Positions 25,140 to 33,595 of a stretch of 39,970 nt of DNA are shown one piece after another. A program made the translations under genes and the position numbers. The notes beneath the pieces were generated by a model, which saw only the letters and a program-made list of their open reading frames with translations, had not been told where the DNA came from and ran no database searches. Source of the DNA: Candidatus Merdiplasma excrementigallinarum. GTDB lineage: Bacteria; Bacillota; Clostridia; Lachnospirales; Lachnospiraceae. Where the stretch lies: contig DVOS01000045.1 in the NCBI GenBank assembly GCA_018713435.1, forward strand, positions 1 through 39,970, given 5' to 3'. Numbering within the stretch: the first letter of the stretch is position 1; the number at the start of each line of letters is the position of its first letter.

Positions 25140-26024
25140 ATGAAAAAAATTGCAAAAGTTATGACAGCTTTATCACTGAGCGCAGCATGTGTGGCAGGAA
25201 CTGCTTTCACTGCACTGGCTGAGGAATTCGACAACACCAATACCATCTCTGTACAGTCCAGAGAGGATGGTTCCGGTACAAGAGGCGCTTTCATCGAGCT
25301 GTTCGGCATTGAGCAGGAAGATGAAGAGGGCAACAAGGTAGATATGACCACAGCCGAGGCTGCCATCACCAACAGCACTTCCGTTATGATGACCGCTGTA
25401 GCAAATGACGTATATGCAATCGGATACATTTCACTGGGATCTCTGGATGACACGGTAAAAGCTGTGAAGATTGACGGAACAGCTCCCTCCGTTGAGGCAG
25501 TGGCAGACGGCAGCTATAAGATCGCAAGACCCTTCAACATCGCTGTGATGGAAGATACTCTGACTCCCGTTGACCAGGACTTCATCAACTACATTCTGAG
25601 CGCTGACGGACAGGCTGTAATCACCGAGGAAGGCTACATCTCCATCGGCGAGGGCGAGGCTTTTGAGTCCGATATGTCTGAGGGCAAGATCGTAGTGGGC
25701 GGTTCCTCTTCCGTATCTCCCGTAATGGAGAAACTGGCTGAGGCTTATCAGGCAATTAACACCAACGCTGAGATCGAGATCCAGACCACAGACAGCACCA
25801 CCGGCGTATCCAACGCCATCGAGGGAACCTACAACATCGGTATGGCTTCCAGAGCTCTGAAGGATACTGAGACCGAGCAGGGCGTAACCGGCATCACCAT
25901 TGCCAACGACGGTATCGCTGTGATCGTAAACAACGGCAACCCCACCGAGGAGCTGACCTCTGAGCAGGTACTGGGTATCTACACCGGTGAGATCACCACA
26001 TGGGATGCTCTGGCAGCAGAATAA
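25140..26024 (+). CDS. pstS: Phosphate ABC transporter substrate-binding protein, circularly permuted
   Basis: The extracellular phosphate receptor, 294 residues. A signal peptide is followed by a likely cut at ALA-EE (residue 27). Cys17 lies in a poor lipobox. In usual PstS the segment with SSSVSPVMEKL, DSTTG, IGMASR, DGIAVIVN and EQV..IYTGEITTW comes first and SREDGSGTRGAF follows. Here SREDGSGTR is at 40-48 and AIGYISLGSL at 93-102, while GSSSVSPVMEKL comes after, at 188-199, and the protein ends at ITTWDALAAE. Both halves are complete, so the order is permuted and the gene is not broken. It is first in the pst cluster. Confidence 0.9.
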   Translation: MKKIAKVMTALSLSAACVAGTAFTALAEEFDNTNTISVQSREDGSGTRGAFIELFGIEQEDEEGNKVDMTTAEAAITNSTSVMMTAVANDVYAIGYISLGSLDDTVKAVKIDGTAPSVEAVADGSYKIARPFNIAVMEDTLTPVDQDFINYILSADGQAVITEEGYISIGEGEAFESDMSEGKIVVGGSSSVSPVMEKLAEAYQAINTNAEIEIQTTDSTTGVSNAIEGTYNIGMASRALKDTETEQGVTGITIANDGIAVIVNNGNPTEELTSEQVLGIYTGEITTWDALAAE

Positions 26025-26067
26025 GCCGGAAAGCAAAAAAACGGGCGCCTGGCGCTTGAGAAAATAA

Positions 26068-26174
26068 GGGATGCGGGCCGTTCCTCCACATGTCCGAGGT
26101 AAAACCGGAGGTGAAGAGGGAGCCGGCCCATCCCCCAAGATAAGCGGGATGCTGTAAGATAAGCTGCAGCATCC
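26068..26174 (+). promoter_or_regulatory. Two stem-loops between pstS and pstC
   Basis: GGGATGCGGGCCG (26068-26080) pairs with CCGGCCCATCCC (26123-26134), with CCTCC and GGAGG pairing inside. A second hairpin pairs GGATGCTG (26147-26154) with CAGCATCC (26167-26174). No strong U-run follows. Such stems after pstS often protect its mRNA and lower expression of pstCAB, which is the inferred role here. Confidence 0.6.
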
Positions 26175-26273
26175 TATATGTATGTACAGAGTTAAGACGG
26201 CAGCCGGACAGCATAAGGAGACGCCGCGGAAGGGTTGCCTTTAGAATGGAAGAAATAAAAAGAGGGATAAGGA

Positions 26274-27170
26274 ATGACAGAAAAAAGAGAGAGCAAGGGC
26301 GGTATCCTGGCAGCCTGGCATAAGGTGCGGGAGCCGTTTATGAAAGGCGTTTTTCTGGTAGCGGCCTGTGTGTCTATTCTGGCGGTAGCGCTGATCTGCA
26401 TCTTCCTGTTTGGCAGCGGTGTGCCGGCTATCGCGGAAATCGGTCCCCTGAAGTTCCTGTTTGGAATGGAGTGGAGACCCGGAAACGGAATCTATGGGAT
26501 TTTCCCCATGATCATCGGAAGTATCTACATCACGGCGGGAGCCATTGTGGTGGGAGTACCCATCGGTTTTCTCACCGCCATTTTCATGGCGAAATTCTGC
26601 CCCCGTCACATCTATAAGGTGTTAAAACCCATGATTGACCTGCTGGCAGGCATTCCGTCTGTTGTGTATGGTTTCTTCGGCATGGTAGTGATCGTACCCT
26701 TTGTCCGCAGCGTGTTCGGAGGAAACGGAAGCAGCATTCTGACCGCCTCCATTCTGCTGGGAATTATGATTCTTCCCACCATTATCAGCGTGTCGGAAGC
26801 GGCGATCCGGGCAGTGCCGGAGAGCTACTATGAGGGATCTCTGGCTCTGGGAGCCACCCATGAGAGAAGCGTGTTCGCGGCGATGCTTCCCGCGGCCAAA
26901 TCCGGCATCATGGCCGGCATCATTCTGGGAATTGGACGGGCTATCGGCGAGACCATGGCGGTTATCATGGTGGCAGGCAACCAGCCCCGCCTTACCGGCG
27001 ATCTGCTGAAGGGTATCCGTACCATGACCGCCAACATTGTGCTGGAGATGGGATACGCCACCGATCTGCACCGGGAGGCGCTGATCGCCACCGGCGTGGT
27101 ACTGTTCGTTTTCATTCTGATTATTAACCTGCTGTTTTCGATTGTGAAAAACAAAGGGGAAAGGAGCTAA
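26274..27170 (+). CDS. pstC: Phosphate ABC transporter permease PstC
   Basis: One of two membrane subunits of the phosphate importer. The 298-residue protein has six predicted helices and the ABC-importer EAA loop (ALGATHERSVFAAMLPAAKSGIMAGIILGIGRAIGET). MIDLLAGIPSVVYGFFG is the usual Pst motif. The ATG at 26274 has AAGGA upstream. The product is shorter than Enterobacterial PstC, which is normal for Clostridia. pstA starts 3 nt after it. Confidence 0.94.
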   Translation: MTEKRESKGGILAAWHKVREPFMKGVFLVAACVSILAVALICIFLFGSGVPAIAEIGPLKFLFGMEWRPGNGIYGIFPMIIGSIYITAGAIVVGVPIGFLTAIFMAKFCPRHIYKVLKPMIDLLAGIPSVVYGFFGMVVIVPFVRSVFGGNGSSILTASILLGIMILPTIISVSEAAIRAVPESYYEGSLALGATHERSVFAAMLPAAKSGIMAGIILGIGRAIGETMAVIMVAGNQPRLTGDLLKGIRTMTANIVLEMGYATDLHREALIATGVVLFVFILIINLLFSIVKNKGERS

Positions 27171-27173
27171 GCC

Positions 27174-28175
27174 ATGAAAGAACAAATGTCTGTCAATGTA
27201 AGCGGCGAAGGCGTTGTGGTCAGTCCCGGAAAAGTCCGGAACGGAAATAACGGCGTGCCGGATGCCAATAATGGCAAGGAAATGATCAGCGACAGCGAGC
27301 TGGCGAAAATCCAGGCCATTAACAAGGTTTCCCTGAAAGACAGAATCAAAAGCTATAAGAGAACTCCCGGCTCCCTGATCCTGTTTCTGCTGGTTGGTCT
27401 GGCAGCTCTGTTCACGGCGGCCATGCTGATTTTCCTGGTTGCCTATATTCTGGTGAGAGGCGTTCCCTACCTGACCCCCTCCCTGTTTGCCTGGGAGTAT
27501 ACTTCCGATAACTGTTCCGTAGTGCCGGCTCTGATCAACACGGTGCTGATGGTTTTGCTTGCCCTGCTGATTGCCGTTCCCTTCGGTATTTTCTCCGCTG
27601 TTTATCTGGTGGAGTACGCGGGCAAGGGAAATAAGCTGGTGAAGGTGATCCGGGTTACGGCGGAAACTCTGACCGGTATCCCCTCCATTGTATACGGCCT
27701 GTTCGGCATGCTGTTTTTTGTAAATGCCCTGAAGTGGAACTTTTCCCTTCTGGCCGGCGCCTTTACCCTGTCCATCATGATCCTTCCGGTAATCTTAAGA
27801 ACCACGGAGGAAGCGCTGATGTCCGTACCGGATTCCTACAGAGAAGGCAGCTTCGGCCTGGGGGCGGGCAAACTGCGCACCGTATTCCGGATCGTACTGC
27901 CCTCCGCGGTGCCCGGCATTCTCTCCGGCGTTATCCTGGCTACCGGACGTATTGTGGGTGAGACGGCGGCGCTGATTTACACAGCCGGTTCGGTGGCAAA
28001 GCTTCCCAGCTCCGTGTTCAGCTCCACCAGAACCCTGGCCGTTCATATGTACAACCTGTCCAATGAAGGTCTGCATGTGAACCAGGCCTATGCCACAGCT
28101 GTGGTGCTGCTGGTGCTGGTTGTGATTATCAATCTGGTTTCATCCAAGCTGGCCGGTAAGATTTCCAAAGGCTGA
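27174..28175 (+). CDS. pstA: Phosphate ABC transporter permease PstA
   Basis: The second membrane subunit, 333 residues. A polar cytoplasmic N-terminus of about 60 residues precedes the first helix, longer than in most PstA. The core has TLTGIPSIVYGLFGMLFF and the EAA loop SFGLGAGKLRTVFRIVLP with GRIVGETAAL. ATG 27174 has AAAGGAG upstream. It lies between pstC (3 nt) and pstB (54 nt). Confidence 0.94.
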   Translation: MKEQMSVNVSGEGVVVSPGKVRNGNNGVPDANNGKEMISDSELAKIQAINKVSLKDRIKSYKRTPGSLILFLLVGLAALFTAAMLIFLVAYILVRGVPYLTPSLFAWEYTSDNCSVVPALINTVLMVLLALLIAVPFGIFSAVYLVEYAGKGNKLVKVIRVTAETLTGIPSIVYGLFGMLFFVNALKWNFSLLAGAFTLSIMILPVILRTTEEALMSVPDSYREGSFGLGAGKLRTVFRIVLPSAVPGILSGVILATGRIVGETAALIYTAGSVAKLPSSVFSSTRTLAVHMYNLSNEGLHVNQAYATAVVLLVLVVIINLVSSKLAGKISKG

Positions 28176-28229
28176 GCCGGCAGAGCGGATTAACAGTGTT
28201 CAACAGAAGGAAAAAGAGGATTTGCAACG

Positions 28230-28985
28230 ATGAATAAGAGCAAGATTAAAATTGAAAATCTGGAATTGTATTATGGAAATTTTCATGCGCTGAAAAATGT
28301 ATCCATGGAGATTCCGGAGAAAGAAATTACGGCATTTATCGGCCCCTCCGGCTGCGGAAAGTCCACCCTGCTGAAATCTCTGAACCGGATGAATGATCTG
28401 GTGGAAGGATGTAAGATTACGGGAAAGGTACTGCTGGATGATCAGGATATCTACCGGGATATGGATGTGAACCTGCTGAGAAAACGGGTGGGCATGGTGT
28501 TCCAGAAACCCAATCCCTTCCCCATGAGCGTGTATGACAATATCGCCTACGGACCCCGCACCCATGGCATCCGCTCCAAGGCGAAGCTGGATGAGATTGT
28601 GGAGAAATCCCTGCGGGACGCAGCCATCTGGGATGAGGTAAAGGACCGCCTGAAAAAGAGCGCCCTGGGCCTTTCCGGAGGACAGCAGCAGCGGCTCTGC
28701 ATCGCCAGAGCCCTGGCGGTGCAGCCGGAAGTACTGCTGATGGATGAGCCCACTTCCGCTCTGGATCCCATCTCCACTTCTAAGATTGAGGATCTGGCCA
28801 CAGAGCTGAAGAAGGACTATACCATTGTAATGGTTACCCACAACATGCAGCAGGCAGTGCGTATCTCCGACGAGACCGTGTTCTTCCTGCTGGGCGAAGT
28901 GGTAGAGGCGGGCAATACGGAGAAAATGTTCTCCATGCCCAAAGATAAGAGAACAGAGGATTACATTACCGGAAGATTCGGCTGA
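28230..28985 (+). CDS. pstB: Phosphate ABC transporter ATP-binding protein PstB
   Basis: The ATPase of the phosphate importer, 251 residues, the usual length. Walker [10 protein letters not shown] is at 38-46, Q-loop [15 protein letters not shown], signature [15 protein letters not shown], Walker [13 protein letters not shown] and the switch His in VTHNMQQA. The stop at 28985 directly abuts the stop of the opposite-strand hydrolase gene. Confidence 0.96.
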   Translation: MNKSKIKIENLELYYGNFHALKNVSMEIPEKEITAFIGPSGCGKSTLLKSLNRMNDLVEGCKITGKVLLDDQDIYRDMDVNLLRKRVGMVFQKPNPFPMSVYDNIAYGPRTHGIRSKAKLDEIVEKSLRDAAIWDEVKDRLKKSALGLSGGQQQRLCIARALAVQPEVLLMDEPTSALDPISTSKIEDLATELKKDYTIVMVTHNMQQAVRISDETVFFLLGEVVEAGNTEKMFSMPKDKRTEDYITGRFG

Positions 28986-30197
28986 TTACAGCGCGTACTC
29001 AAACACGTAACCCTCTTCCTGATAATGCTCGTTGCCGGTCCACAGCACGGTTTTATCCGTCAGGTTGTACACCACGCTGTGAACGGTGCAGCCGTTGGCG
29101 TCGTCATTGTCCCAGCTGCGGCGGCCTACCTCTGAGAGCAGCACCATGGCCTCCTCTTCATCGGCGAACGTACCGCCGTTTTCCTGGAGCCGGCCCAGGA
29201 TATGCTCATACCGGTCCAGACCCTTCATATCTTCCTGGTTTTCATAATAATCCGGGGATACGATGAAGTTGGTCACGCACTGGTAATCGGAAGTGCCGGT
29301 GGCGGGATCCGCGTCGCTGTAGGTGATTTTAAGCTCCCGCTGGCTGCCGTCATTGTCGGTGGAGTCGGTTCCGTTGATCCACTCCAGAATAGCACTCTTT
29401 CCGGTGGAATCCGCGATCATGTAGTGGTAGGAGGTGCCGGCGGAATCGTGCAGGTCGTACTGAGAGATCAGTTCAACCGCCTCGTCCACGCTGTCCGCAT
29501 AATCCAGCACAAGGCGCAGCATGGTGGTGGAGGTCAGATCCGGTTTCTCCGTGTTCTGATCGGTAGGTACGGTTTCCGCTCCCTGATAGGTCATATAGAT
29601 GCCGCAGGAAACGCCGGCGTCGTTCATGCCGTCAAGGGGGGCATAGGCGGCGGCCAGGCATTTGATTTTGTCCATGAGAGAAGTCACGTCCTTCTCCTGA
29701 TCCAGTCCCAAAAACTGCAGGTCTACCGTGGAGACGGAAGCGTGGCGGTCTCCGCCCGGATTGGTAAAGACGATACAGGTGTTGGTTTTGTCAAAGTCGT
29801 AGTTCCGGCCGAAAATCCGGTCTCCGTCTTCCAGGGTTCCGGTGAAGGAAGAGCAGCCGATGCTGCTTTCGCTGATTTCCATGTCCAGCAGTCCCTTGGT
29901 GATATGGTCGGTGATAAAGTTGATCAGGTCCCCGTCGTTGGAGGCGCCGCCCTGCTCCAGATATTCATCGAAGTAGTAGCCGCCGGAGATATTCATCTGA
30001 TAGACGGAACCGTCCAGGTGGTCATCGTTGCGGACGCTGATCTGCTTTAAGGACAGAACGGATGAGATCTCGTTGTGCCAGATGGCCCAGATGGTTCCGG
30101 CGGCGATCAGCACCAGCCCTGCCAGAACAGCCAGGCAGATGAGCAGAATTTTTTTTGCTTTCCCTTTTTTGGGTGTAACTTCCATTGTCTGATTCAT
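28986..30197 (-). CDS. Membrane-anchored Ntn-type amide hydrolase (C45/choloylglycine hydrolase-like)
   Basis: A 403-residue protein with one N-terminal membrane helix (about residues 17-39) and an outside domain of the linear amide C-N hydrolase kind. GCSSFTG carries the likely nucleophile Cys115, followed by GRNYDFD (Arg131, Asn132, Asp134), the arrangement seen in acid ceramidase/bile salt hydrolase-like proteins. In many relatives the Cys is exposed by self-cleavage. Here the long N-terminal part may be a propeptide. ATG 30197 has AGGGAGGAA upstream. It lies on the opposite strand between pstB and phoU. The substrate is unknown; bile salts are only one possibility. Confidence 0.75.
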   Translation of the reverse strand: MNQTMEVTPKKGKAKKILLICLAVLAGLVLIAAGTIWAIWHNEISSVLSLKQISVRNDDHLDGSVYQMNISGGYYFDEYLEQGGASNDGDLINFITDHITKGLLDMEISESSIGCSSFTGTLEDGDRIFGRNYDFDKTNTCIVFTNPGGDRHASVSTVDLQFLGLDQEKDVTSLMDKIKCLAAAYAPLDGMNDAGVSCGIYMTYQGAETVPTDQNTEKPDLTSTTMLRLVLDYADSVDEAVELISQYDLHDSAGTSYHYMIADSTGKSAILEWINGTDSTDNDGSQRELKITYSDADPATGTSDYQCVTNFIVSPDYYENQEDMKGLDRYEHILGRLQENGGTFADEEEAMVLLSEVGRRSWDNDDANGCTVHSVVYNLTDKTVLWTGNEHYQEEGYVFEYAL

Positions 30198-30238
30198 AAA
30201 TTCCTCCCTGTTTGCATAAGTGTTTAAGTCCGGGGACT

Positions 30239-30267
30239 AGCATACACCGGATGAAGGGGAGTGTCAA
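30239..30267 (-). promoter_or_regulatory. SigA-type promoter of the Ntn hydrolase gene
   Basis: Reading the minus strand, TTGACA (30267-30262), 17 bp, TATGCT (30244-30239). It drives leftward transcription of the hydrolase. No equally good promoter for phoU was found on the plus strand. Confidence 0.65.
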
Positions 30268-30300
30268 TCATTAAAAAATAAGTCAGAAAGGTTTAGAATT

Positions 30301-30948
30301 ATGCGTAATCGGTTTGATGAACAGCTGTCTCAGCTGAATGATGAAATTATTGCCATGGGTACCATGATTGAGCAGGCTATTGAAGCGGCGGTGGACGCTT
30401 TGATCCATCAGAACGTGGAAGAAGCCAGACGGGCCATGGAGTGTGATAAGGACATTGACCATCAGGAGAGAGAGATTGAGAATCTCTGCCTGAAGCTGCT
30501 GCTGCAGCAGCAGCCGGTAGCCCGGGACCTGCGGGTTATTTCCGCAGCGCTGAAGATGATCACGGATATGGAGCGTATCGGGGACCACGCGGTGGATATC
30601 TCCGAACTGACCATTGTAATGTCCGGCAAGCCCTATATGAAGAAGCTGGAGCATATTGAACAGATGGCTAAGGAAACCATGATCATGCTGATCAGCAGCC
30701 TGGAAGCGTATGTGAACAAAAATCTGGACCAGGCGAAAGAGGTAATCGATCACGATGATATTGTGGATGATCTGTTTATCAAGGTAAAAACCGAGCTGAT
30801 CCAGCTGATCAGGGAAAACGCGGAGAACGGCGAACAGGCCGCGGACCTTCTGATGGTGGCCAAATACTTTGAGCGTATCGGCGACCATGCCACCAATATC
30901 GCAGAGTGGGTTATTTTCTCCATTACCGGCCAGCACAAGGAAGGCTGA
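30301..30948 (+). CDS. phoU: Phosphate transport system regulator PhoU
   Basis: A 215-residue all-helical protein that restrains PstSCAB and the Pho two-component sensor. It shows two PhoU repeats, each with the metal-binding pattern (ISAALKMITDMERIGDHAVDIS at about 80-101 and LMVAKYFERIGDHATNIAEW at about 184-203). Length and motif spacing are standard. AAAGG lies upstream of ATG 30301. It belongs with the pst genes but is separated from pstB by an opposite-strand gene. Confidence 0.94.
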   Translation: MRNRFDEQLSQLNDEIIAMGTMIEQAIEAAVDALIHQNVEEARRAMECDKDIDHQEREIENLCLKLLLQQQPVARDLRVISAALKMITDMERIGDHAVDISELTIVMSGKPYMKKLEHIEQMAKETMIMLISSLEAYVNKNLDQAKEVIDHDDIVDDLFIKVKTELIQLIRENAENGEQAADLLMVAKYFERIGDHATNIAEWVIFSITGQHKEG

Positions 30949-31096
30949 CAACGGTACCGGAAAGAAGGAAGAAAAATAGAGAGAATCCTCTTGCCGCCGC
31001 CTTCCGCCAGATGTGTTATATTGTCAATAGAAAAGGGAAAGCCAGAGACATACGGCCTACCTCCGAATGATATAAGCTAAATGTTTTTTAACTTCA

Positions 31097-31134
31097 GCCG
31101 CCAACTATTGCAGTAGTTGGCGGCCATTCTTTTG
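31097..31134 (+). terminator. Rho-independent terminator
   Basis: GCCGCCAACTA (31097-31107) pairs perfectly with TAGTTGGCGGC (31114-31124) around a 6-nt loop, followed by CATTCTTTT. It ends phoU transcription, or a possible short RNA starting near 31025. Confidence 0.8.
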
Positions 31135-31141
31135 GGAAGCT

Positions 31142-31167
31142 TTCATCATAAGGCTTCATCATAAGGC
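31142..31167 (+). repeat. 13-bp perfect tandem duplication
   Basis: TTCATCATAAGGC occurs twice in direct succession (31142-31154, 31155-31167), just upstream of the nrdJ promoter. Confidence 0.85.
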
Positions 31168-31177
31168 GCTCCTCACC

Positions 31178-31206
31178 TTGCAATTTTCCCCCACCCCTGC
31201 TAGAAT
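31178..31206 (+). promoter_or_regulatory. Promoter of nrdJ
   Basis: TTGCAA (31178-31183), 17 bp, TAGAAT (31201-31206). Transcription would start near 31213 and give a leader of about 80 nt. Confidence 0.7.
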
Positions 31207-31220
31207 GGAAAATAGTTCAG

Positions 31221-31264
31221 AGCAGCAGCCAGTCTTCAAAGAAGACGGTCTGGGGCGTGCTGCT
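31221..31264 (+). promoter_or_regulatory. Hairpin in the nrdJ leader
   Basis: AGCAGCA (31221-31227) pairs with TGCTGCT (31258-31264). Inside, GTCTTC pairs with GAAGAC around AAA. It lacks a U-run and is too short for a cobalamin riboswitch. It may affect mRNA stability or translation. Confidence 0.55.
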
Positions 31265-31294
31265 TGTGAGAGATGAGAGAAAGGAGTGCAGCAA

Positions 31295-33559
31295 ATGCAG
31301 GTAGAGGAATGGCTGGGTCAGGATAATCAGCTTGGTATGGATATCTGGAAAAACAAGTATCAGAACAACGGGGAGAGTTTTGATCAGTGGCTGGACCGCA
31401 TCAGCGCCGGAAATGACCAGATACGGGAACTGATTGCCCAGAAGAAATTCCTGTTTGGGGGCAGGATTTTATCTAACAGGGGTTTGGAAAATATGGGGAG
31501 GAAGGTGAGCCTCTCCAACTGTTATGTGGTAAATCCGCCGGAAGATAACATTGAGAGTATCTTTGACTGCGCGAAAAAACTGGCCCGCACCTACAGCTAC
31601 GGAGGCGGTTGCGGTGTGGACATTTCGGGACTGGCGCCCCATGGAGCCAGAATCAACAATGCCGCCAAGGAAACCAGCGGAGCGGTGTCCTTTATGGAAC
31701 TGTTTTCCCTGGTGACAGAGCTGATCGGCCAGAACGGCCGCAGAGGCGCCCTGATGATTTCCATTGACTGTTCCCATCCGGATGTGGAGGAGTTTGTGGA
31801 TTTAAAGACCGACCTGAACAAAGTGACAAAGGCGAATATTTCTGTTCGGATTGACCAGGAATTTATGGAAGCCGTAAAAGAAAACAAAACCTACCGCCTT
31901 CATTATACCAGGGAGGCAACGGGGCAGGTGATTGAGCGGGAGGTCAACGCCAGGGATCTGTTCCATCACATTGCGGAGGTGAACTGGGACTATGCGGAGC
32001 CGGGGGCTCTGTTCTGGGACCGGGTAAAGAGCTGGACCCTGCTGGCCAACACACCGGAATTTTCTTTCGCCGGCGTGAACCCCTGTGCGGAGGAGCCTCT
32101 TCCCGCGGGTGGAAGCTGCCTGCTGGGAAGTTTAAACCTGTCCGGTTTTGTAAAACATCCCTTTACGCCCCAGGCCAGCTTTGATTTTGAGAGCTTCAAG
32201 AAAGCTGTAACCGTGGCGGTGGGAGCCCTGAACGAAGTGCTGGAGGAAGGGCTTCCCCTTCATCCCCTGCCGGAGCAGCAGGAGAGCGTTACCCGCTGGA
32301 GACAGATCGGCCTTGGCATCATGGGCCTGGCGGATATGCTGATCAAGCTGGGGCTGGTTTACGGAGAGCAGGAAGCCCTGGAACTGTGCGATCAGATTGG
32401 CTTCATTATGGCGGATACAGCCATCGCCGCCTCCGCCATGCTGGCAAAGGAGCAGGGAGCCTATCCGGGATACGATATGGAACAGGTTATGTCCACCCCC
32501 TATTTCCAGGCCAATACTTCCGAGGCCACGGTGGAACTGGTCAAGAAGTACGGACTGCGCAATTCCCAGCTGCTTACCATCGCTCCTACCGGAACCCTCT
32601 CCACCATGCTGGGGATTTCCGGGGGCATTGAGCCGGTCTATGCCAATTATTATGAGAGAAAGACGGAATCCCTGCACGGCACGGATGTGTACTACCGGGT
32701 ATATACCAGAATTGTGGAACAGTATATGCGGGAGTTCCATGTGGAAGATGACAGAGACCTGCCGGAATTTTTCACGACGGCCATGTCTCTGGACTATCAC
32801 CAGAGAATCGATATGCAGTCCGTATGGCAGAACCATGTGGACGCGTCCATCAGTTCCACGGTAAACGTTCCCAACCATTTCACGGTGGAGGAAACCGAAA
32901 GCCTGTATCTGTACGCCTATGAGAAGGGTTTGAAGGGCGTGACTATTTTCAGGGACGGCTGCCAGAGAACCGGCGTGCTCTCCACAGAAACCGCGCCCAA
33001 ACCGCCTGTGGCGGGAGACGGCTTAAAGCGGGGCGAGATCGTGCTGGTGACTGACGATGTGGTGGGAAAGAAGAGAAAGTTGGTGACAGGCTGCGGAAGC
33101 CTGCACTGTATCGCCCTGTTTGATCCCCATACGGGAGCTCTGCTGGAAACGTACCTGAGCAAAGGCTCCACCGGCGGCTGCAATAACTTTATGATCGGCC
33201 TCTCCCGCATGATTTCCATCAGCGCAAGAGGCGGAATTGACATTGACACCATTATCGATCAGTTAAATTCCACCGGTTCCTGCCCCTCCTATACGGTGCG
33301 GCGGGCTACCCAGAAGGATACCAGCAAGGGAAGCTGCTGTCCCATGGCGGTGGGAAATGCCCTGCGGGATATGTACAATGAGGTGCAGCAGGAGCTGGCA
33401 GCCCGCAAAGCCGCAGATCCTGGCGGCCGGAAGATTCCCAAGCCCAAGGCGGTGACCAGGCCCAAAGACCGGATGGTCTGCCCTGAGTGCGGGGAGCCTC
33501 TGGTGTTTGAGGGAGGCTGCAACATCTGCAAAAACTGCGGCTGGAGCAAGTGTTTCTGA
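31295..33559 (+). CDS. nrdJ: Class II (adenosylcobalamin-dependent) ribonucleotide reductase
   Basis: Makes deoxynucleotides with coenzyme B12, with or without oxygen. The 754-residue protein has the redox Cys76 in LSNCYVV, the thiyl-radical Cys264 in NPCAEE, a GGSCLLGSLNLS segment, APTGTLSTMLG, and a C-terminal TSCPD domain (about 580-680: CGSLHCIALFD, STGGCNNF, STGSCPSY). It ends in Cys pairs CPECGE, CNICKNCG and SKCF, for reduction by thioredoxin. ATG 31295 has AAAGGAG 8 nt upstream. A GTG at 31286 is less likely. No NrdR box was seen. Confidence 0.93.
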   Translation: MQVEEWLGQDNQLGMDIWKNKYQNNGESFDQWLDRISAGNDQIRELIAQKKFLFGGRILSNRGLENMGRKVSLSNCYVVNPPEDNIESIFDCAKKLARTYSYGGGCGVDISGLAPHGARINNAAKETSGAVSFMELFSLVTELIGQNGRRGALMISIDCSHPDVEEFVDLKTDLNKVTKANISVRIDQEFMEAVKENKTYRLHYTREATGQVIEREVNARDLFHHIAEVNWDYAEPGALFWDRVKSWTLLANTPEFSFAGVNPCAEEPLPAGGSCLLGSLNLSGFVKHPFTPQASFDFESFKKAVTVAVGALNEVLEEGLPLHPLPEQQESVTRWRQIGLGIMGLADMLIKLGLVYGEQEALELCDQIGFIMADTAIAASAMLAKEQGAYPGYDMEQVMSTPYFQANTSEATVELVKKYGLRNSQLLTIAPTGTLSTMLGISGGIEPVYANYYERKTESLHGTDVYYRVYTRIVEQYMREFHVEDDRDLPEFFTTAMSLDYHQRIDMQSVWQNHVDASISSTVNVPNHFTVEETESLYLYAYEKGLKGVTIFRDGCQRTGVLSTETAPKPPVAGDGLKRGEIVLVTDDVVGKKRKLVTGCGSLHCIALFDPHTGALLETYLSKGSTGGCNNFMIGLSRMISISARGGIDIDTIIDQLNSTGSCPSYTVRRATQKDTSKGSCCPMAVGNALRDMYNEVQQELAARKAADPGGRKIPKPKAVTRPKDRMVCPECGEPLVFEGGCNICKNCGWSKCF

Positions 33560-33595
33560 AAAAACCGGTTATAGAAATAGAAAGAGAATGACAGG

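Noticed and set aside
25140-26024. Broken or misassembled pstS
   Set aside because: The order looks wrong at first, but one continuous frame has a signal peptide and both complete halves, so permutation is the simpler reading.
31213-31294. Cobalamin riboswitch before the B12-dependent nrdJ
   Set aside because: The leader is only about 80 nt and lacks the B12-box; a plain hairpin is present.
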